Assembly: GCA_002479785.1 (NCBI GenBank)
Contig: DLPD01000034.1
Location: 32,670 to 96,669 of the forward strand
Direction of reading: 5' to 3'
Source: Cytophagaceae bacterium UBA7467
Lineage (GTDB): Bacteria > Bacteroidota > Bacteroidia > Cytophagales > Spirosomataceae
Length of the DNA: 64,000 nucleotides
Part shown: piece by piece, positions 32,800 to 42,190 of the stretch
Layout of the letters: each line of letters starts with the position of its first letter
Numbering within the stretch: position 1 is the stretch's first letter
The notes under the pieces: model-generated
What the model was told of the DNA's origin: nothing
Databases searched by the model: none
What the model saw: the letters and a program-made list of their open reading frames with translations, nothing else
Made by a program: the position numbers and the translations under genes

Positions 32800-32898
32800 A
32801 TTGGACTACAAATTACCCTTTTTGGTCGCAAAAAAGAAGGCCTATAAATAGAATGTACAAATTTTGCATTCGTTACATACGATTTTAAACAACAAACA

Positions 32899-35505
32899 AT
32901 GAAACAAATTATTACGCTATTTGCACTGATGAGTTTATCATTTTCCGCTATTTCTCAGATTCCTGGTGGAATGATGGGTGGTTTCGGTGCAGCGCCTAAG
33001 AAAGAAGCAGTGATTCCTGGTACAGCACAAGCTGCGCCTAAAGGAAGTGCAAAAATCATCGGATTCTTATTGGATTCTACGGATTCAAAGCCAGTAGAAT
33101 TTGCCACTTTGGCCCTAATCAATACCAAGACAAATAAACCTGTAGACGGTACTGTGGCAGATGGTGTAGGTAAATTTACCTTGAATAAAGTCGCTGTGGG
33201 ATCGTATAAAATTGTTGTTTCGTTTATCGGTTATGAAAGCAAAACAGTTTTTGTGACAGTGAATGAAAAGAATGATGACCACGATTTAGGAGTTATCAGA
33301 TTACAACAAAGTTCCAAGATGCTTTCTGAAGTAACGGTAGAAGGACAACGTGCTTTGATTGAGGAGCGCGTCGATCGCACTGTTTACAACGCAGAAAAAG
33401 ATGCATCAAACCGTGGCGGAGATGCAACGGATGTATTGAAAAAAGTGCCTATGCTTTCGGTTGACTTAGATGGTAACCCTTCTTTACGTGGTTCTACTAA
33501 CGTGAAGGTATTAATCAATAACAAGCCTTCTACGATTATGGCTTCTAGTATCACAGATGCCTTAAAGCAGATCCCTGCGGATATGATTAAGACGGTAGAA
33601 GTCATTACGTCTCCATCTGCAAAATACGACGCAGAAGGATCAGCGGGTATCATTAATATCGTAACTAAGAAAAATACCCTACAAGGTTTAACGCTTTCAA
33701 TTGATAATTCGGTAGGTGTACGTGGTTCGAACTTAGCCTTGAATGGTAACTTTAGAAATAAGACTTGGGGATTGTCTCTAGGCGGTTTTGGCCGTTCTGA
33801 ATACAATGTGAATGGTAAATTTGAAAGTACACAAATCACAACTAGTAATGGTTTACAGACAACCAATATTCAAACGGCAGAAACACGTCGCCAAGGTTTG
33901 TTTGGTAACTACCAATTAGGTTTTGACTGGGATATCAATAAATATAATTCGATCACGTCAAATGTGCGTTTTGGTGTTCGTAACGGGAATAACTGGCAAG
34001 ATGGTTTGAAGCAGATTCGTAATAATGTTGTTTCATCGCTTCGGAACACGAACTCCTTAGATGAGTCTGCAAACGTAGATATTAACGTGGATTACACCCA
34101 CACATTTGAGAAACCACAAAAGGAGTTCTCTATTTTATCAATGTATAGCCGCAACAACCGCGCGAATGATTTCTTTAACTTGATTATGAATCCGAATTCG
34201 ACGATGAGCGAAATTACGAATTCAATTAAGAATGAGAATACGTCTTACAATGAGGAGGCGACCTTCCAAATGGATTACCAAACACCAATTGCAAAGAATC
34301 AATTATTTGAATTTGGTGGAAAAGGTATTTTACGAAATGTAACGTCAGATTATAAATCGTTTATTGCAGGAGCTGATGGTATTTATTCGCCAGCAAATAC
34401 GGCTACCTTACCTACTAACGTATTTGACTATAACCAAAATATTTGGGGAACATATGGTTCATATACCTTGACGACGAAAAATAAATGGAGCATTAAGGCG
34501 GGAGCACGTTATGAGCATACGGATATCACAGCTAGTTTCCTAAAGAAGGAAGGCCAAAACACCGTAATTCCTCCTTATGGCGTTTTAGTTCCTAGTTTCA
34601 ATATGTCGAAGACCTTCAAATCAGGCACATGGAGATTCTCTTACAACCGTCGTATCCAACGTCCAGGGATTGAAAACTTGAACCCGAACGTCAATGCAAC
34701 AAATCCATTGAATATTTCGATGGGTAATCCAAATCTGGCTCCAGAATACACAAATAACTATGAGATTTCTTACAGCAAGTTTGTGAAGCAAACCTATATT
34801 TCCACTTCATTCTTTGTCAGAAATACAACAGGATCTATTAATCGTATCCGCGAAGTAAAAGGAGATACCGTAAAAACAACGACACGTAACATAGGTAACG
34901 AAGATGCATACGGTATGAATATTAACATCAATATGAATTTGTCTAACAAATTGATGATTGGTGGGGGTGGAGACCTTTCTTACATGGTTTTAGCCAATAA
35001 TGTTCCTGATCCATTATTGAATGCGAAGAATGAAGGCTTACAATCCAACTTCCGTATTTTTGGAAACTACAATATGGGCAATGGTTGGGGTGCTCAAATC
35101 TTCTCTTTCTACCGCGTGAATCAAATTCAATTACAAGGTTCACAAGGTGGTTTTGGGATGTATAGCTTGAGCTTCAAGAAAGACTTTAAAAATAAGAAAG
35201 GAAGTATCGGTTTTGGAGCAGAGAATTTCTTAACGCCGCAAGGATTTGTCATTCGTAATGAGACTAAAACAGCCTCTATCTCTCAGGTAAGCGAAAACAC
35301 CATGCGCAATATGAACTTCAAGATCAACTTCAATTACCGTATTGGTAAAATGAGCTTCGGTCCTACGAAGAAAAAGAAATCAGTGAATAACGACGATACG
35401 AAAGGCGAAAGTGATGCAGCGCCGGCACAACCAATGCAACAACCTATGGGCATGCCAGGCATGCGTATGGGAGGCGGTGGCGGAGGCTTCGGTGGGCCTC
35501 GTTAA
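32899..35505 (+). CDS. TonB-dependent receptor, OMP beta-barrel family 3 type
   Basis: An 868-residue outer-membrane receptor. Signal peptide MKQIITLFALMSLSFSAISQ; a Gly/Met-rich stretch (about 21-47); a CarboxypepD-like domain (about 50-140); then a plug (DVLKKVPMLSVDLDGNPSLRG; VEVITSPSAKYDAEGSAGIINIVTKK near 225) and a barrel of the OMP_b-brl_3 type. The last 50 residues are unusual: KKKKS, then a Met/Pro/Gly-rich tail with six consecutive glycines ending FGGPR, without the usual terminal aromatic signal. Ligand unknown; a lone gene behind a weak promoter, with no SusD or DUF4249 partner. Confidence 0.9.
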   Translation: MKQIITLFALMSLSFSAISQIPGGMMGGFGAAPKKEAVIPGTAQAAPKGSAKIIGFLLDSTDSKPVEFATLALINTKTNKPVDGTVADGVGKFTLNKVAVGSYKIVVSFIGYESKTVFVTVNEKNDDHDLGVIRLQQSSKMLSEVTVEGQRALIEERVDRTVYNAEKDASNRGGDATDVLKKVPMLSVDLDGNPSLRGSTNVKVLINNKPSTIMASSITDALKQIPADMIKTVEVITSPSAKYDAEGSAGIINIVTKKNTLQGLTLSIDNSVGVRGSNLALNGNFRNKTWGLSLGGFGRSEYNVNGKFESTQITTSNGLQTTNIQTAETRRQGLFGNYQLGFDWDINKYNSITSNVRFGVRNGNNWQDGLKQIRNNVVSSLRNTNSLDESANVDINVDYTHTFEKPQKEFSILSMYSRNNRANDFFNLIMNPNSTMSEITNSIKNENTSYNEEATFQMDYQTPIAKNQLFEFGGKGILRNVTSDYKSFIAGADGIYSPANTATLPTNVFDYNQNIWGTYGSYTLTTKNKWSIKAGARYEHTDITASFLKKEGQNTVIPPYGVLVPSFNMSKTFKSGTWRFSYNRRIQRPGIENLNPNVNATNPLNISMGNPNLAPEYTNNYEISYSKFVKQTYISTSFFVRNTTGSINRIREVKGDTVKTTTRNIGNEDAYGMNININMNLSNKLMIGGGGDLSYMVLANNVPDPLLNAKNEGLQSNFRIFGNYNMGNGWGAQIFSFYRVNQIQLQGSQGGFGMYSLSFKKDFKNKKGSIGFGAENFLTPQGFVIRNETKTASISQVSENTMRNMNFKINFNYRIGKMSFGPTKKKKSVNNDDTKGESDAAPAQPMQQPMGMPGMRMGGGGGGFGGPR

Positions 35506-35522
35506 TTGAAACATTAATTGAA

Positions 35523-35556
35523 AGAAGGGGAATCAGAAATGGTTCCCTTTTTTATT
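35523..35556. terminator. Bidirectional terminator between the TonB receptor and the polyprenyl synthase
   Basis: Stem GGGAA (35528-35532) with TTCCC (35543-35547), extended by A-T pairs on the outside, with a 10-base loop and an A-run on one side and T-run on the other. It serves the two convergent genes. Confidence 0.65.
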
Positions 35557-36526
35557 TATTGCGTTCTATTGTGTAGCTAATCAGATCGCCCAATGAGTTG
35601 CGGTACTCAGAAGCAGGGAAAGTTGCTAAGATGGCGCGAGCATCCTCCGCGATTTCATTCATCTTTTGATTAGCGTAAGCAAGGCCGCCAGTTGATTTAA
35701 CAAATTCAATCACCTCACGTACTTTATTGGAATCTTCAGACTCTTTCTTAATTAGTTGAATAATGCGCTTTTTAGTGGAGTTATCCGTGTTCTGAAGGGC
35801 ATATATCAGCGGCAAGGTCATCTTTTTTTCTTTAATGTCGATTCCCAAAGGTTTCCCAATTTCCGCATCCCCGTAATCAAACAAGTCATCCTTGATTTGG
35901 AAAGCGATACCTACTTTTTCGCCAAACAAACGAGCCTTCTCAACCATTTCTGCATCTGCACCAGCCGATTGAAATCCAACCGCGCAACAAGCTGCGATTA
36001 AAGTAGCCGTTTTCTTCGTAATAATATCGAAATAGACATCTTCTGTGATGTCCAGTTTACGGGCTTTCTCTATCTGTAATAATTCCCCCTCGGACATCTC
36101 GCGAACAGCCGTAGAGACAGATTTCAAGAGATCGAAATCTTCGTGTTCTACGGAAAGTAATAAACCTTTAGATAGTAAATAGTCCCCTACTAAAACGGCA
36201 ATTTTATTCTTCCAAATCGCATTGATCGAAAAGAATCCTCTTCTATAGTTTGAGTCATCCACGACGTCATCGTGAACAAGTGTTGCAGTATGTAATAATT
36301 CGATGAGTGCGGCACCCCTGAATGTTTTCTCCGTAATTTCTCCCATGCAACCTGCCGTTAAAAAAACGAACATGGGGCGCATCTGTTTTCCCTTTCTTTG
36401 GACAATGTAATGCATGATGGTGTCGAGCAACATCACTTTAGTCTTCATGAAAGCTTTGAACTTCCCTTCGAATGCCTTCATCGAATCATCGATGGGAGCC
36501 TGAATGGAAGAAATGGAGTAGGACAT
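35552..36526 (-). CDS. Polyprenyl diphosphate synthase
   Basis: A 324-residue trans-prenyltransferase that elongates isoprenoid diphosphates, here probably for the menaquinone side chain. The first aspartate-rich motif is DDVVD (86-90, in LVHDDVVDDSNYRRG) and the second is KDDLFDYGD near 212. GKQMRPMFVFLTAG near 46 matches the family's substrate-binding region. Chain length cannot be read from sequence. Names in the family include ispB and hepT. It is divergent from the patatin gene. Confidence 0.92.
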   Translation of the reverse strand: MSYSISSIQAPIDDSMKAFEGKFKAFMKTKVMLLDTIMHYIVQRKGKQMRPMFVFLTAGCMGEITEKTFRGAALIELLHTATLVHDDVVDDSNYRRGFFSINAIWKNKIAVLVGDYLLSKGLLLSVEHEDFDLLKSVSTAVREMSEGELLQIEKARKLDITEDVYFDIITKKTATLIAACCAVGFQSAGADAEMVEKARLFGEKVGIAFQIKDDLFDYGDAEIGKPLGIDIKEKKMTLPLIYALQNTDNSTKKRIIQLIKKESEDSNKVREVIEFVKSTGGLAYANQKMNEIAEDARAILATFPASEYRNSLGDLISYTIERNK

Positions 36527-36531
36527 GCGGA

Positions 36532-36561
36532 TTGTTTGAATCAGTAAATTGCGTAAATTTA
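36532..36561 (+). promoter_or_regulatory. Promoter of the patatin-like gene
   Basis: TTG at 36532-36534, a 19-base spacer and TAAATTTA at 36554-36561 (7 of 8 to TAnnTTTG). The block AAATTGCGTAAATTTA recurs upstream of the CPBP gene at 43195-43210. Confidence 0.55.
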
Positions 36562-36587
36562 ATCAGAATTGTGGATATAAAGGTATT

Positions 36588-37448
36588 ATGAGTCAGATTT
36601 TAGTCTTAGCAGGGGGGTCTGTAAAAGGCGCGTTTCAAGCGGGCGTTATAAAAGCACTTTTTGAGAAAGGGTACAAGCCAGATGCCATTTATGGTGTTTC
36701 AGCAGGAAGTCTAAATGCGGCTTATTTAGTAAACCAGTTTGGCCAACAAGTAAATACAGGAATGCCCATTTCCTATCCGCAGGCGGCGCAGGATTTATGG
36801 GATTTTTGGGAGAGACGCATTACGCGCCCAGAATGCTTATCTAAACCTTTTAACATTTTTCAGCTAGGCTGGACGGCATTGACTAAGAAGTTCAAGGGAT
36901 TAGTGGATACGAGTCCATTGCGGGATTTGATGTCAGACGTTTTGCAGGATCGCCATTTACAAGCGAGTCCGGTGGCTTTAAAGGTAGGTGCAGTGAATAT
37001 CATGGATGGAGCGATGCATTATGTAGACCCTAGTTTTGAAAACTTTCAAGACTATTTAATGGCCTCCTCTGCAGTGCCCATCTTAATGCCTGTCGTGAAG
37101 ATTCAGGGCGAGAAGCGTAGATCCTACCTTGATGGAGGTTTGCGTGACGTGGCGCCTCTGCACAAGGCTATCCAAGATGGTGCCACTGAAGTCGTGGTTA
37201 TCGCCTGTCATACGGAGATGATTGAAGGAGGCGACTTTGACTCAGGGGATCTATTAGCCTTAGTCGATCGGGTGATGGATATTGCGGTGAATGAGATTTT
37301 GAATGCGGATCTGCGTGAGTCTTCAGCTGACGTTCAACTTAAAATCATTAGACCCTTGCAGCCCTTAAGCATCGACATTCAGCGTTTTACGAAAATGGAT
37401 ATTCGTCGTATGTTGGAAACGGGTTATGCCCGAGGCATGAGTGAATAA
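36588..37448 (+). CDS. Patatin-like phospholipase family protein
   Basis: A 286-residue serine hydrolase. Oxyanion motif GGSVKG at 9-14, nucleophile motif GVSAG with Ser38, and catalytic Asp182 in YLDGGLRD make the Ser-Asp dyad of patatins. The ATG at 36588 (MSQILVLAGG) is used because a promoter element lies in the longer open frame. No signal peptide, so it is probably cytosolic or membrane-associated. It probably hydrolyses phospholipid or lysophospholipid acyl chains. A terminator shared with frr follows. Confidence 0.92.
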   Translation: MSQILVLAGGSVKGAFQAGVIKALFEKGYKPDAIYGVSAGSLNAAYLVNQFGQQVNTGMPISYPQAAQDLWDFWERRITRPECLSKPFNIFQLGWTALTKKFKGLVDTSPLRDLMSDVLQDRHLQASPVALKVGAVNIMDGAMHYVDPSFENFQDYLMASSAVPILMPVVKIQGEKRRSYLDGGLRDVAPLHKAIQDGATEVVVIACHTEMIEGGDFDSGDLLALVDRVMDIAVNEILNADLRESSADVQLKIIRPLQPLSIDIQRFTKMDIRRMLETGYARGMSE

Positions 37449-37449
37449 A

Positions 37450-37477
37450 AAAGCCTCGAATTTCGAGGCTTTCTATT
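37450..37477. terminator. Bidirectional terminator between patatin gene and frr
   Basis: AAAGCCTCGAA (37450-37460) is complementary to TTCGAGGCTTT (37462-37472), with flanking A and T runs. The tip would open to a small loop. It serves both convergent genes. Confidence 0.8.
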
Positions 37478-38037
37478 TAAACGGACATGATGTCTTTTTC
37501 CTTTTCGACAAAGATTTGGTCGATCTTGGCGATGTAGGCATCTGTTTTCTTTTGGATCTTGTCTTCTGCATCTTTGATAGCATCTTCTGATACGCCATCT
37601 CCTTTTAGCTTCTTGATGCTGTTATTTCCGTCTTGACGTGCATTGCGGATATTAATCTTAGCCACTTCGATTTCTTGTTTCACTCGCTTGACTAATTCAC
37701 GGCGACGCTCTTCTGTCAATGGAGGAATTGATAAGCGAATAATTTCGCCATCATTCATTGGATTCAAACCTAAACTTGAATTACGAATAGACTTCTCGAT
37801 TTCCGCAAAAATACCTTTCTCAAATGGTTTGATAGCAATCGTGCGTGCATCTGGTGTGGTCACTGAAGCGGCCCCCGAGATGGGCGTCTGCATGCCGTAA
37901 TAATCAATGGTTAAGCCATCTAACATCGATGTATGTGCTTTCCCTGCTCTAATTTTAGACAATTCAATGTTTAAGTGCTTGATCGCACCGTCCATGGTTT
38001 CGACAGCTGCGTCAATGTAGAATTCGATTTCTTCCAT
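37477..38037 (-). CDS. frr: Ribosome recycling factor
   Basis: A 186-residue factor that, with EF-G, splits post-termination ribosomes. LSKIRAGKAHTSMLDGLTIDYYG, ISVTTP-like AASVTTPDARTIAIKPF, and LTEERRRELVKRVKQEIEVAKINIRNARQDGN are the RRF signature. It follows pyrH after 8 bases, the classical pyrH-frr pair. Confidence 0.98.
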   Translation of the reverse strand: MEEIEFYIDAAVETMDGAIKHLNIELSKIRAGKAHTSMLDGLTIDYYGMQTPISGAASVTTPDARTIAIKPFEKGIFAEIEKSIRNSSLGLNPMNDGEIIRLSIPPLTEERRRELVKRVKQEIEVAKINIRNARQDGNNSIKKLKGDGVSEDAIKDAEDKIQKKTDAYIAKIDQIFVEKEKDIMSV

Positions 38038-38045
38038 TTTATTAA

Positions 38046-38756
38046 TTAACTAATTAATGTTCCAACATCCTCACCAGCTACTAAGGCGGCTAAATTCCCT
38101 TCTTTGTTCATGTCGAATACGATGATGGGAACGTTATTTTCTTGGCATAAAGTGAATGCCGTGGTATCCATAATTTTCAAGCCTTTCGAAATCGCTTCTG
38201 TGAAACTCAAGTTTGTGTAGCGAGTGGCTGAGGCATCTTTTTCTGGGTCAGCAGTGTAGACACCATCTACACGCGTTCCTTTTAAGACAACATCTGCTTC
38301 GATTTCAATCGCACGCAATGAGGCAGTAGAATCTGTAGTGAAGTACGGGTTACCGGTTCCTGCACCAAAGATCACAATACGACCTTTTTCTAAGTGACGC
38401 ATCGCTCGACGGCGAATGAATGGTTCGCAAACGGCTTCTACTTTAATGGCTGTCATCATGCGTGTGTACAATCCTTGTTTTTCCAAAGAAGCTTGTACCG
38501 CCATCCCGTTAATTACGGTCGCTAACATGCCCATATAATCGCCTTGGACGCGGTCAATGCCCGCTTTTGCAGCACTTGCACCACGGAAGATATTTCCTCC
38601 ACCAATAACAATTGCCACTTCCACTCCTAAATCATGCACTTTTTTGATTTCAGCTGCATATTGACCTAAAATAGTAGGGTCAATCACTTCTCCATCTGTC
38701 GAAAGAGATTCGCCTGAAAGTTTTAATAAAATGCGTTTGTATTTAGGTTCTTTCAT
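38046..38756 (-). CDS. pyrH: UMP kinase
   Basis: A 236-residue hexameric bacterial UMP kinase. [13 protein letters not shown] at the start, [31 protein letters not shown], and [42 protein letters not shown] are diagnostic. It is first in an operon with frr, with a full-consensus promoter at 38788-38817. Confidence 0.98.
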   Translation of the reverse strand: MKEPKYKRILLKLSGESLSTDGEVIDPTILGQYAAEIKKVHDLGVEVAIVIGGGNIFRGASAAKAGIDRVQGDYMGMLATVINGMAVQASLEKQGLYTRMMTAIKVEAVCEPFIRRRAMRHLEKGRIVIFGAGTGNPYFTTDSTASLRAIEIEADVVLKGTRVDGVYTADPEKDASATRYTNLSFTEAISKGLKIMDTTAFTLCQENNVPIIVFDMNKEGNLAALVAGEDVGTLIS

Positions 38757-38787
38757 GAGAGCTCGTTTATGTCGATTTTGTGCGATG

Positions 38788-38817
38788 CAAATTTAGGAAA
38801 AATATAGGTCTAGGCAA
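38788..38817 (-). promoter_or_regulatory. Promoter of pyrH-frr
   Basis: Minus strand: TTG at 38817-38815, 19-base spacer, TAAATTTG at 38795-38788, an exact match. It lies 31 bases upstream of the pyrH ATG and overlaps the last codons of crtW. Confidence 0.8.
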
Positions 38818-39505
38818 GGCTTTCGTCCTTGGCTTTGGGTAATTTATACCAAGGCAAATAGGGATGCGCATGGTGTTCATAATGATAGCCAAAAAAGTAG
38901 CACGAAATAAAAGCCCAAAGATGGTTTTTGCGTTGACTTCTCGACTGTTGTTTGTTCTCCTCCGCGTGTTCCCCTCGATGAGGTAGGTAGGTACCAAAAA
39001 TGAATAATTGTAGCGTACTCAAAATGGCAGGCACTTCCCAAAACAAGATCAAATTCCACATGGGAAACCAGATTTTCAGAACATTATACGTGATCGCCAT
39101 CGCAAGTACTTGTTTCCAGGTGACATATTGCCAAATGAATTGGAACCACCAAAACAAAAAAGGCCCTTGGTGTACGTCTGGATCAGAATCCGTATTAACG
39201 TGGGCATGATGCAAATGGTGTTTTTTACGTAGAGTATTGTAATCGTTAAAGGCAAACAGGATGGTACAGAATCGTCCAATGGCGTGATTGATGCGAGGGT
39301 TCTCTGCATAAACTACACCGTGAATGGCATCGTGCGAGGTGATGAATAAGCCGGTATATAGGTGAGTCTGGATTAACACGGCGATATAGATCCACGGATT
39401 TGACCAGCTGAAATCAGCCTCTATCCAATAGGCTAAATTTGCGCTCCAGAGGGTAATCAATACGATCGCCCAAATAATTCCCTGAAATTTACTTACTTTG
39501 TCCAT
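38810..39505 (-). CDS. crtW: CrtW-type carotenoid (beta-carotene) ketolase
   Basis: A 231-residue di-iron membrane oxygenase. Histidine boxes are HDAIH (58-62), HHLHHAH (96-102) and HYEHHAH (208-214), with FGTYLPHR (170-177) and CYFFGYHYEHHAHPYLPW typical of CrtW ketolases rather than of fatty-acid desaturases; about four transmembrane helices. CrtW adds the 4-keto group to beta-ionone rings and would fit a pigment such as flexixanthin, common in Cytophagales. No other carotenoid gene is adjacent; it reads into the pyrH region. A general fatty-acid desaturase is the less likely alternative. Confidence 0.8.
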   Translation of the reverse strand: MDKVSKFQGIIWAIVLITLWSANLAYWIEADFSWSNPWIYIAVLIQTHLYTGLFITSHDAIHGVVYAENPRINHAIGRFCTILFAFNDYNTLRKKHHLHHAHVNTDSDPDVHQGPFLFWWFQFIWQYVTWKQVLAMAITYNVLKIWFPMWNLILFWEVPAILSTLQLFIFGTYLPHRGEHAEENKQQSRSQRKNHLWAFISCYFFGYHYEHHAHPYLPWYKLPKAKDESLA

Positions 39506-39528
39506 CTAAAATGAGCCGGATATATCTG
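39497..39528 (+). promoter_or_regulatory. Probable promoter of the GH43-like gene
   Basis: TTTG at 39497-39500, a 20-base spacer and TATATCTG at 39521-39528 (7 of 8). The -7 element sits in an imperfect palindrome, CCGGATATATCTGG (39516-39529). Confidence 0.4.
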
Positions 39529-39543
39529 GCACCTATATGACCT

Positions 39544-39551
39544 CAAAACTA
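39544..39551 (-). promoter_or_regulatory. -7 element for crtW
   Basis: Minus-strand TAGTTTTG, exact match to TAnnTTTG, 38 bases upstream of the crtW ATG; no TTG at the standard distance. Confidence 0.4.
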
Positions 39552-41326
39552 TGAAAATTGTTCCAGCATTGTTGCTTTTTATTTTGTCTTTTGCTTTTTC
39601 ATCCAGCGCGCAAATTCTTTCATCACCAGCGCAATCTACTTATTGTAATCCGATGAATCTGGATTATGGGTTTACACCCATCCCTAATTTTTCTGAACAA
39701 GGGCGCCACAGGGCTACCGCCGACCCAGTCATTTCGTATTTCAAAGGAAAGTATTACTTGTTTTCGACGAATCAATGGGGCTATTGGTGGAGTAAGGATA
39801 TGCTGAAATGGAACTTTGTCTCCCGCCGTTTCTTGCAACCCTATCACAAAGTATTTGATGAATTGTGCGCACCTGCCACGATTACCCTAGGGGACAGTTT
39901 ATTAGTGATTGGTTCTACCTATGCGAAGGATTTCACGCTTTGGTACTCCCAAAAACCAGAAACAGATACCTGGAAAGAGGCAGTTCATGCTTTCACAGCC
40001 GGTGCTTGGGATCCCGCCTTCTTTTTAGATGATGATAATCGCTTGTATTTATACCATGGTTCGAGTAATACCTATCCCATGTATGGGCAGGAAATCGATC
40101 GAAAGACCTTGCAGCCCATTGGGGAGCGTAAAGATCTGATTAAGTTGAACGATGAGTTGCATGGTTGGGAGCGTTTTGGGGAATACCAGGATAATACCTT
40201 CTTGAAGCCTTTTATGGAAGGTGCTTGGATGAATAAATACAAGGGTAAATACTATTTGCAATACGGAGCTCCAGGGACTGAATTCTCGGCTTACGGCGAT
40301 GGAGTTTATACTTCAGATCACCCTATGGGGCCGTTTACCTACCAAGCGCATAATCCGTTTTCGTTTAAGCCTGGTGGTTTTACGCGAGGTGCAGGACACG
40401 GGGCCACTTTTGAAGGACAATATGGCAATTGGTGGCATGTATCTACGATTACCATTGCGGTGAAGAATAGTTTTGAACGTCGTTTGGGACTATGGCCTAC
40501 GTATTTTGATCAGGATGGCATTTTGTATACGAATACGGCCTATGGCGATTATCCGCACTATATGCCTACGAAAAAAGTGGACAAGCCATCAGAATTATTT
40601 ACGGGTTGGATGTTGTTGAATTACAATAAACCGGTGCGCGTTTCTTCGAGTTTGCCAGGTTATTCTGCGAATTTTGCCGTAGATGAGCAGATGAAAACCT
40701 ATTGGTCTGCGGCCTCATCAAAGAAGGGGGAATGGATCGAAACGGATTTAGGAGAGGTGTCTACTTTGAAAGCCTTGCAAATCAATTATGCGGATCAAGA
40801 TGTCGATTCCAGTTTTTTAGGGAAGATCAACGGCATTTATCATCAATACCAGGTTTTAGGTAGTAAGGATGGGAAAAAATGGGAGTTGATTATTGATAAG
40901 TCATCGAACAAAACCGACATTCCACACGATTATGTTGAGCTTCAGAAGGCGGTAGAGGTGCGTTATCTTAAACTGGTGAATCACCACATGGCGGCAGGAA
41001 AATTTGCTATTTCGGGTATTCGGGCCTTTGGTTTTGGTCATGGCCAAAAGCCAGGTGTCATCAAGGATCTATTGGTATTACGAGGGGATCACGATTCACG
41101 CAGTGCCTGGTTAAAATGGGGGCATAAGCCCAATGCGACGGGTTATGTCATTTATGCAGGCATCTCACCGGATAAAATGTATACCTCCGTACAGGTTTTT
41201 GGGTCAAATGAATATTATTTCAAGTCCATGGACCGTGGCAAGACGTATTATTTCCAAATAGAAGCCTTTAACGAAAACGGCATTGGAGAACGCGGACCTA
41301 TTATTGAGTCAAAATCAAGCCTTTGA
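39551..41326 (+). CDS. GH43-like glycoside hydrolase with discoidin and FN3 domains
   Basis: A 591-residue secreted enzyme (signal peptide MKIVPALLLFILSFAFSSSAQ). Residues 40-340 form a five-bladed propeller of the GH43 type, with probable catalytic residues Asp58 (ATADPVISYF), Asp154 (AWDPAFF) and Glu223 (FMEGAW). Residues about 365-495 are an F5/8 type C (discoidin) carbohydrate-binding domain, and 500-590 a fibronectin type III domain. GH43 enzymes act on arabinan, xylan or galactan side chains. The single gene is not part of a polysaccharide utilisation locus in this window. Confidence 0.85.
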   Translation: MKIVPALLLFILSFAFSSSAQILSSPAQSTYCNPMNLDYGFTPIPNFSEQGRHRATADPVISYFKGKYYLFSTNQWGYWWSKDMLKWNFVSRRFLQPYHKVFDELCAPATITLGDSLLVIGSTYAKDFTLWYSQKPETDTWKEAVHAFTAGAWDPAFFLDDDNRLYLYHGSSNTYPMYGQEIDRKTLQPIGERKDLIKLNDELHGWERFGEYQDNTFLKPFMEGAWMNKYKGKYYLQYGAPGTEFSAYGDGVYTSDHPMGPFTYQAHNPFSFKPGGFTRGAGHGATFEGQYGNWWHVSTITIAVKNSFERRLGLWPTYFDQDGILYTNTAYGDYPHYMPTKKVDKPSELFTGWMLLNYNKPVRVSSSLPGYSANFAVDEQMKTYWSAASSKKGEWIETDLGEVSTLKALQINYADQDVDSSFLGKINGIYHQYQVLGSKDGKKWELIIDKSSNKTDIPHDYVELQKAVEVRYLKLVNHHMAAGKFAISGIRAFGFGHGQKPGVIKDLLVLRGDHDSRSAWLKWGHKPNATGYVIYAGISPDKMYTSVQVFGSNEYYFKSMDRGKTYYFQIEAFNENGIGERGPIIESKSSL

Positions 41327-42190
41327 TCGGTTAATTTCGTAAACGCCAATTAACAGGACAATCATGGCAATGAATTGTGACAGATACACCTGCTCGCCAT
41401 CGAAAACACCCCAACCTACGGCTACTATCGGAATGATGTAGGTCACGGAACTGGCCACAATCGCGTTTGTCCACTTGATCAATTGGTTGAATAACACCAT
41501 CGCAATTGCTGACCCAAAAACGCCTAAGGAACAAGCCGCTAAAAACGGCCACCATTGAATCGGTTGAGCGAAAAATCCGGTATAGGCTAACAATAGCAAG
41601 GACAAAGGTCCTATGGCCATGAAGATGCCTGAGGTGGAGGTAAACGGATTTAATCCGGATAATTTCGTCTTAATGATATGTAAATTAATTCCGTACAAAA
41701 AGGTTGCTAACACTACCCAAAGTGCGTGGTAATTAAAATCCATGTTAAATCCTTCACCACCCACAATCAAGCCGAAACAACCGGCGATTCCTAGGATAAT
41801 TCCCAGCATTTGGCGCCATTGGAAACCTTGCTTAAATAAAAGGATTCCTACAATCAAGGTAAACAGTGGAGTGAAGGCGTTTAACATCCCGGATAAAGCA
41901 GAAGTCAAATGTTTCCCAGCTATGGAAAATAAGATGGCAGGTACTAAATTTCCTGTTAATCCAGCCAACAAAAAGCTTTTCCAATGCTCCTTTTTTACTT
42001 CCTGTCTTTGTTTCAAAAAGACTGGAATAAAAAAAATGAAGGCGGCAAAAATTCGCAAGGCACCCACTTGTGGAGAACTGTAATAGTCCAAACTTTTCTT
42101 CACTAAAATAAAGGAGCTACCCCAAATCAATGACAGCGCTGAAAAGGCCAAAATAACAAGTAATACGGGGGATTTTTGTTTATTCTCCAT
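41315..42190 (-). CDS. EamA/DMT family transporter
   Basis: A 291-residue permease with ten transmembrane helices in two EamA repeats (ALSLIWGSSFILVKKSL at 16-32; ALWVVLATFLYGINLHIIK at about 155). The family exports metabolites or amino acids; substrate unknown. Its start overlaps the dusB stop by one base (TAATG), so both are on one mRNA, and its end overlaps the GH43-like gene by 12 bases. Confidence 0.88.
   Translation of the reverse strand: MENKQKSPVLLVILAFSALSLIWGSSFILVKKSLDYYSSPQVGALRIFAAFIFFIPVFLKQRQEVKKEHWKSFLLAGLTGNLVPAILFSIAGKHLTSALSGMLNAFTPLFTLIVGILLFKQGFQWRQMLGIILGIAGCFGLIVGGEGFNMDFNYHALWVVLATFLYGINLHIIKTKLSGLNPFTSTSGIFMAIGPLSLLLLAYTGFFAQPIQWWPFLAACSLGVFGSAIAMVLFNQLIKWTNAIVASSVTYIIPIVAVGWGVFDGEQVYLSQFIAMIVLLIGVYEINRSKA

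Noticed and set aside
33384..33866. 160-codon minus-strand open frame
   Set aside because: Inside the second TonB receptor gene; no recognisable motif.
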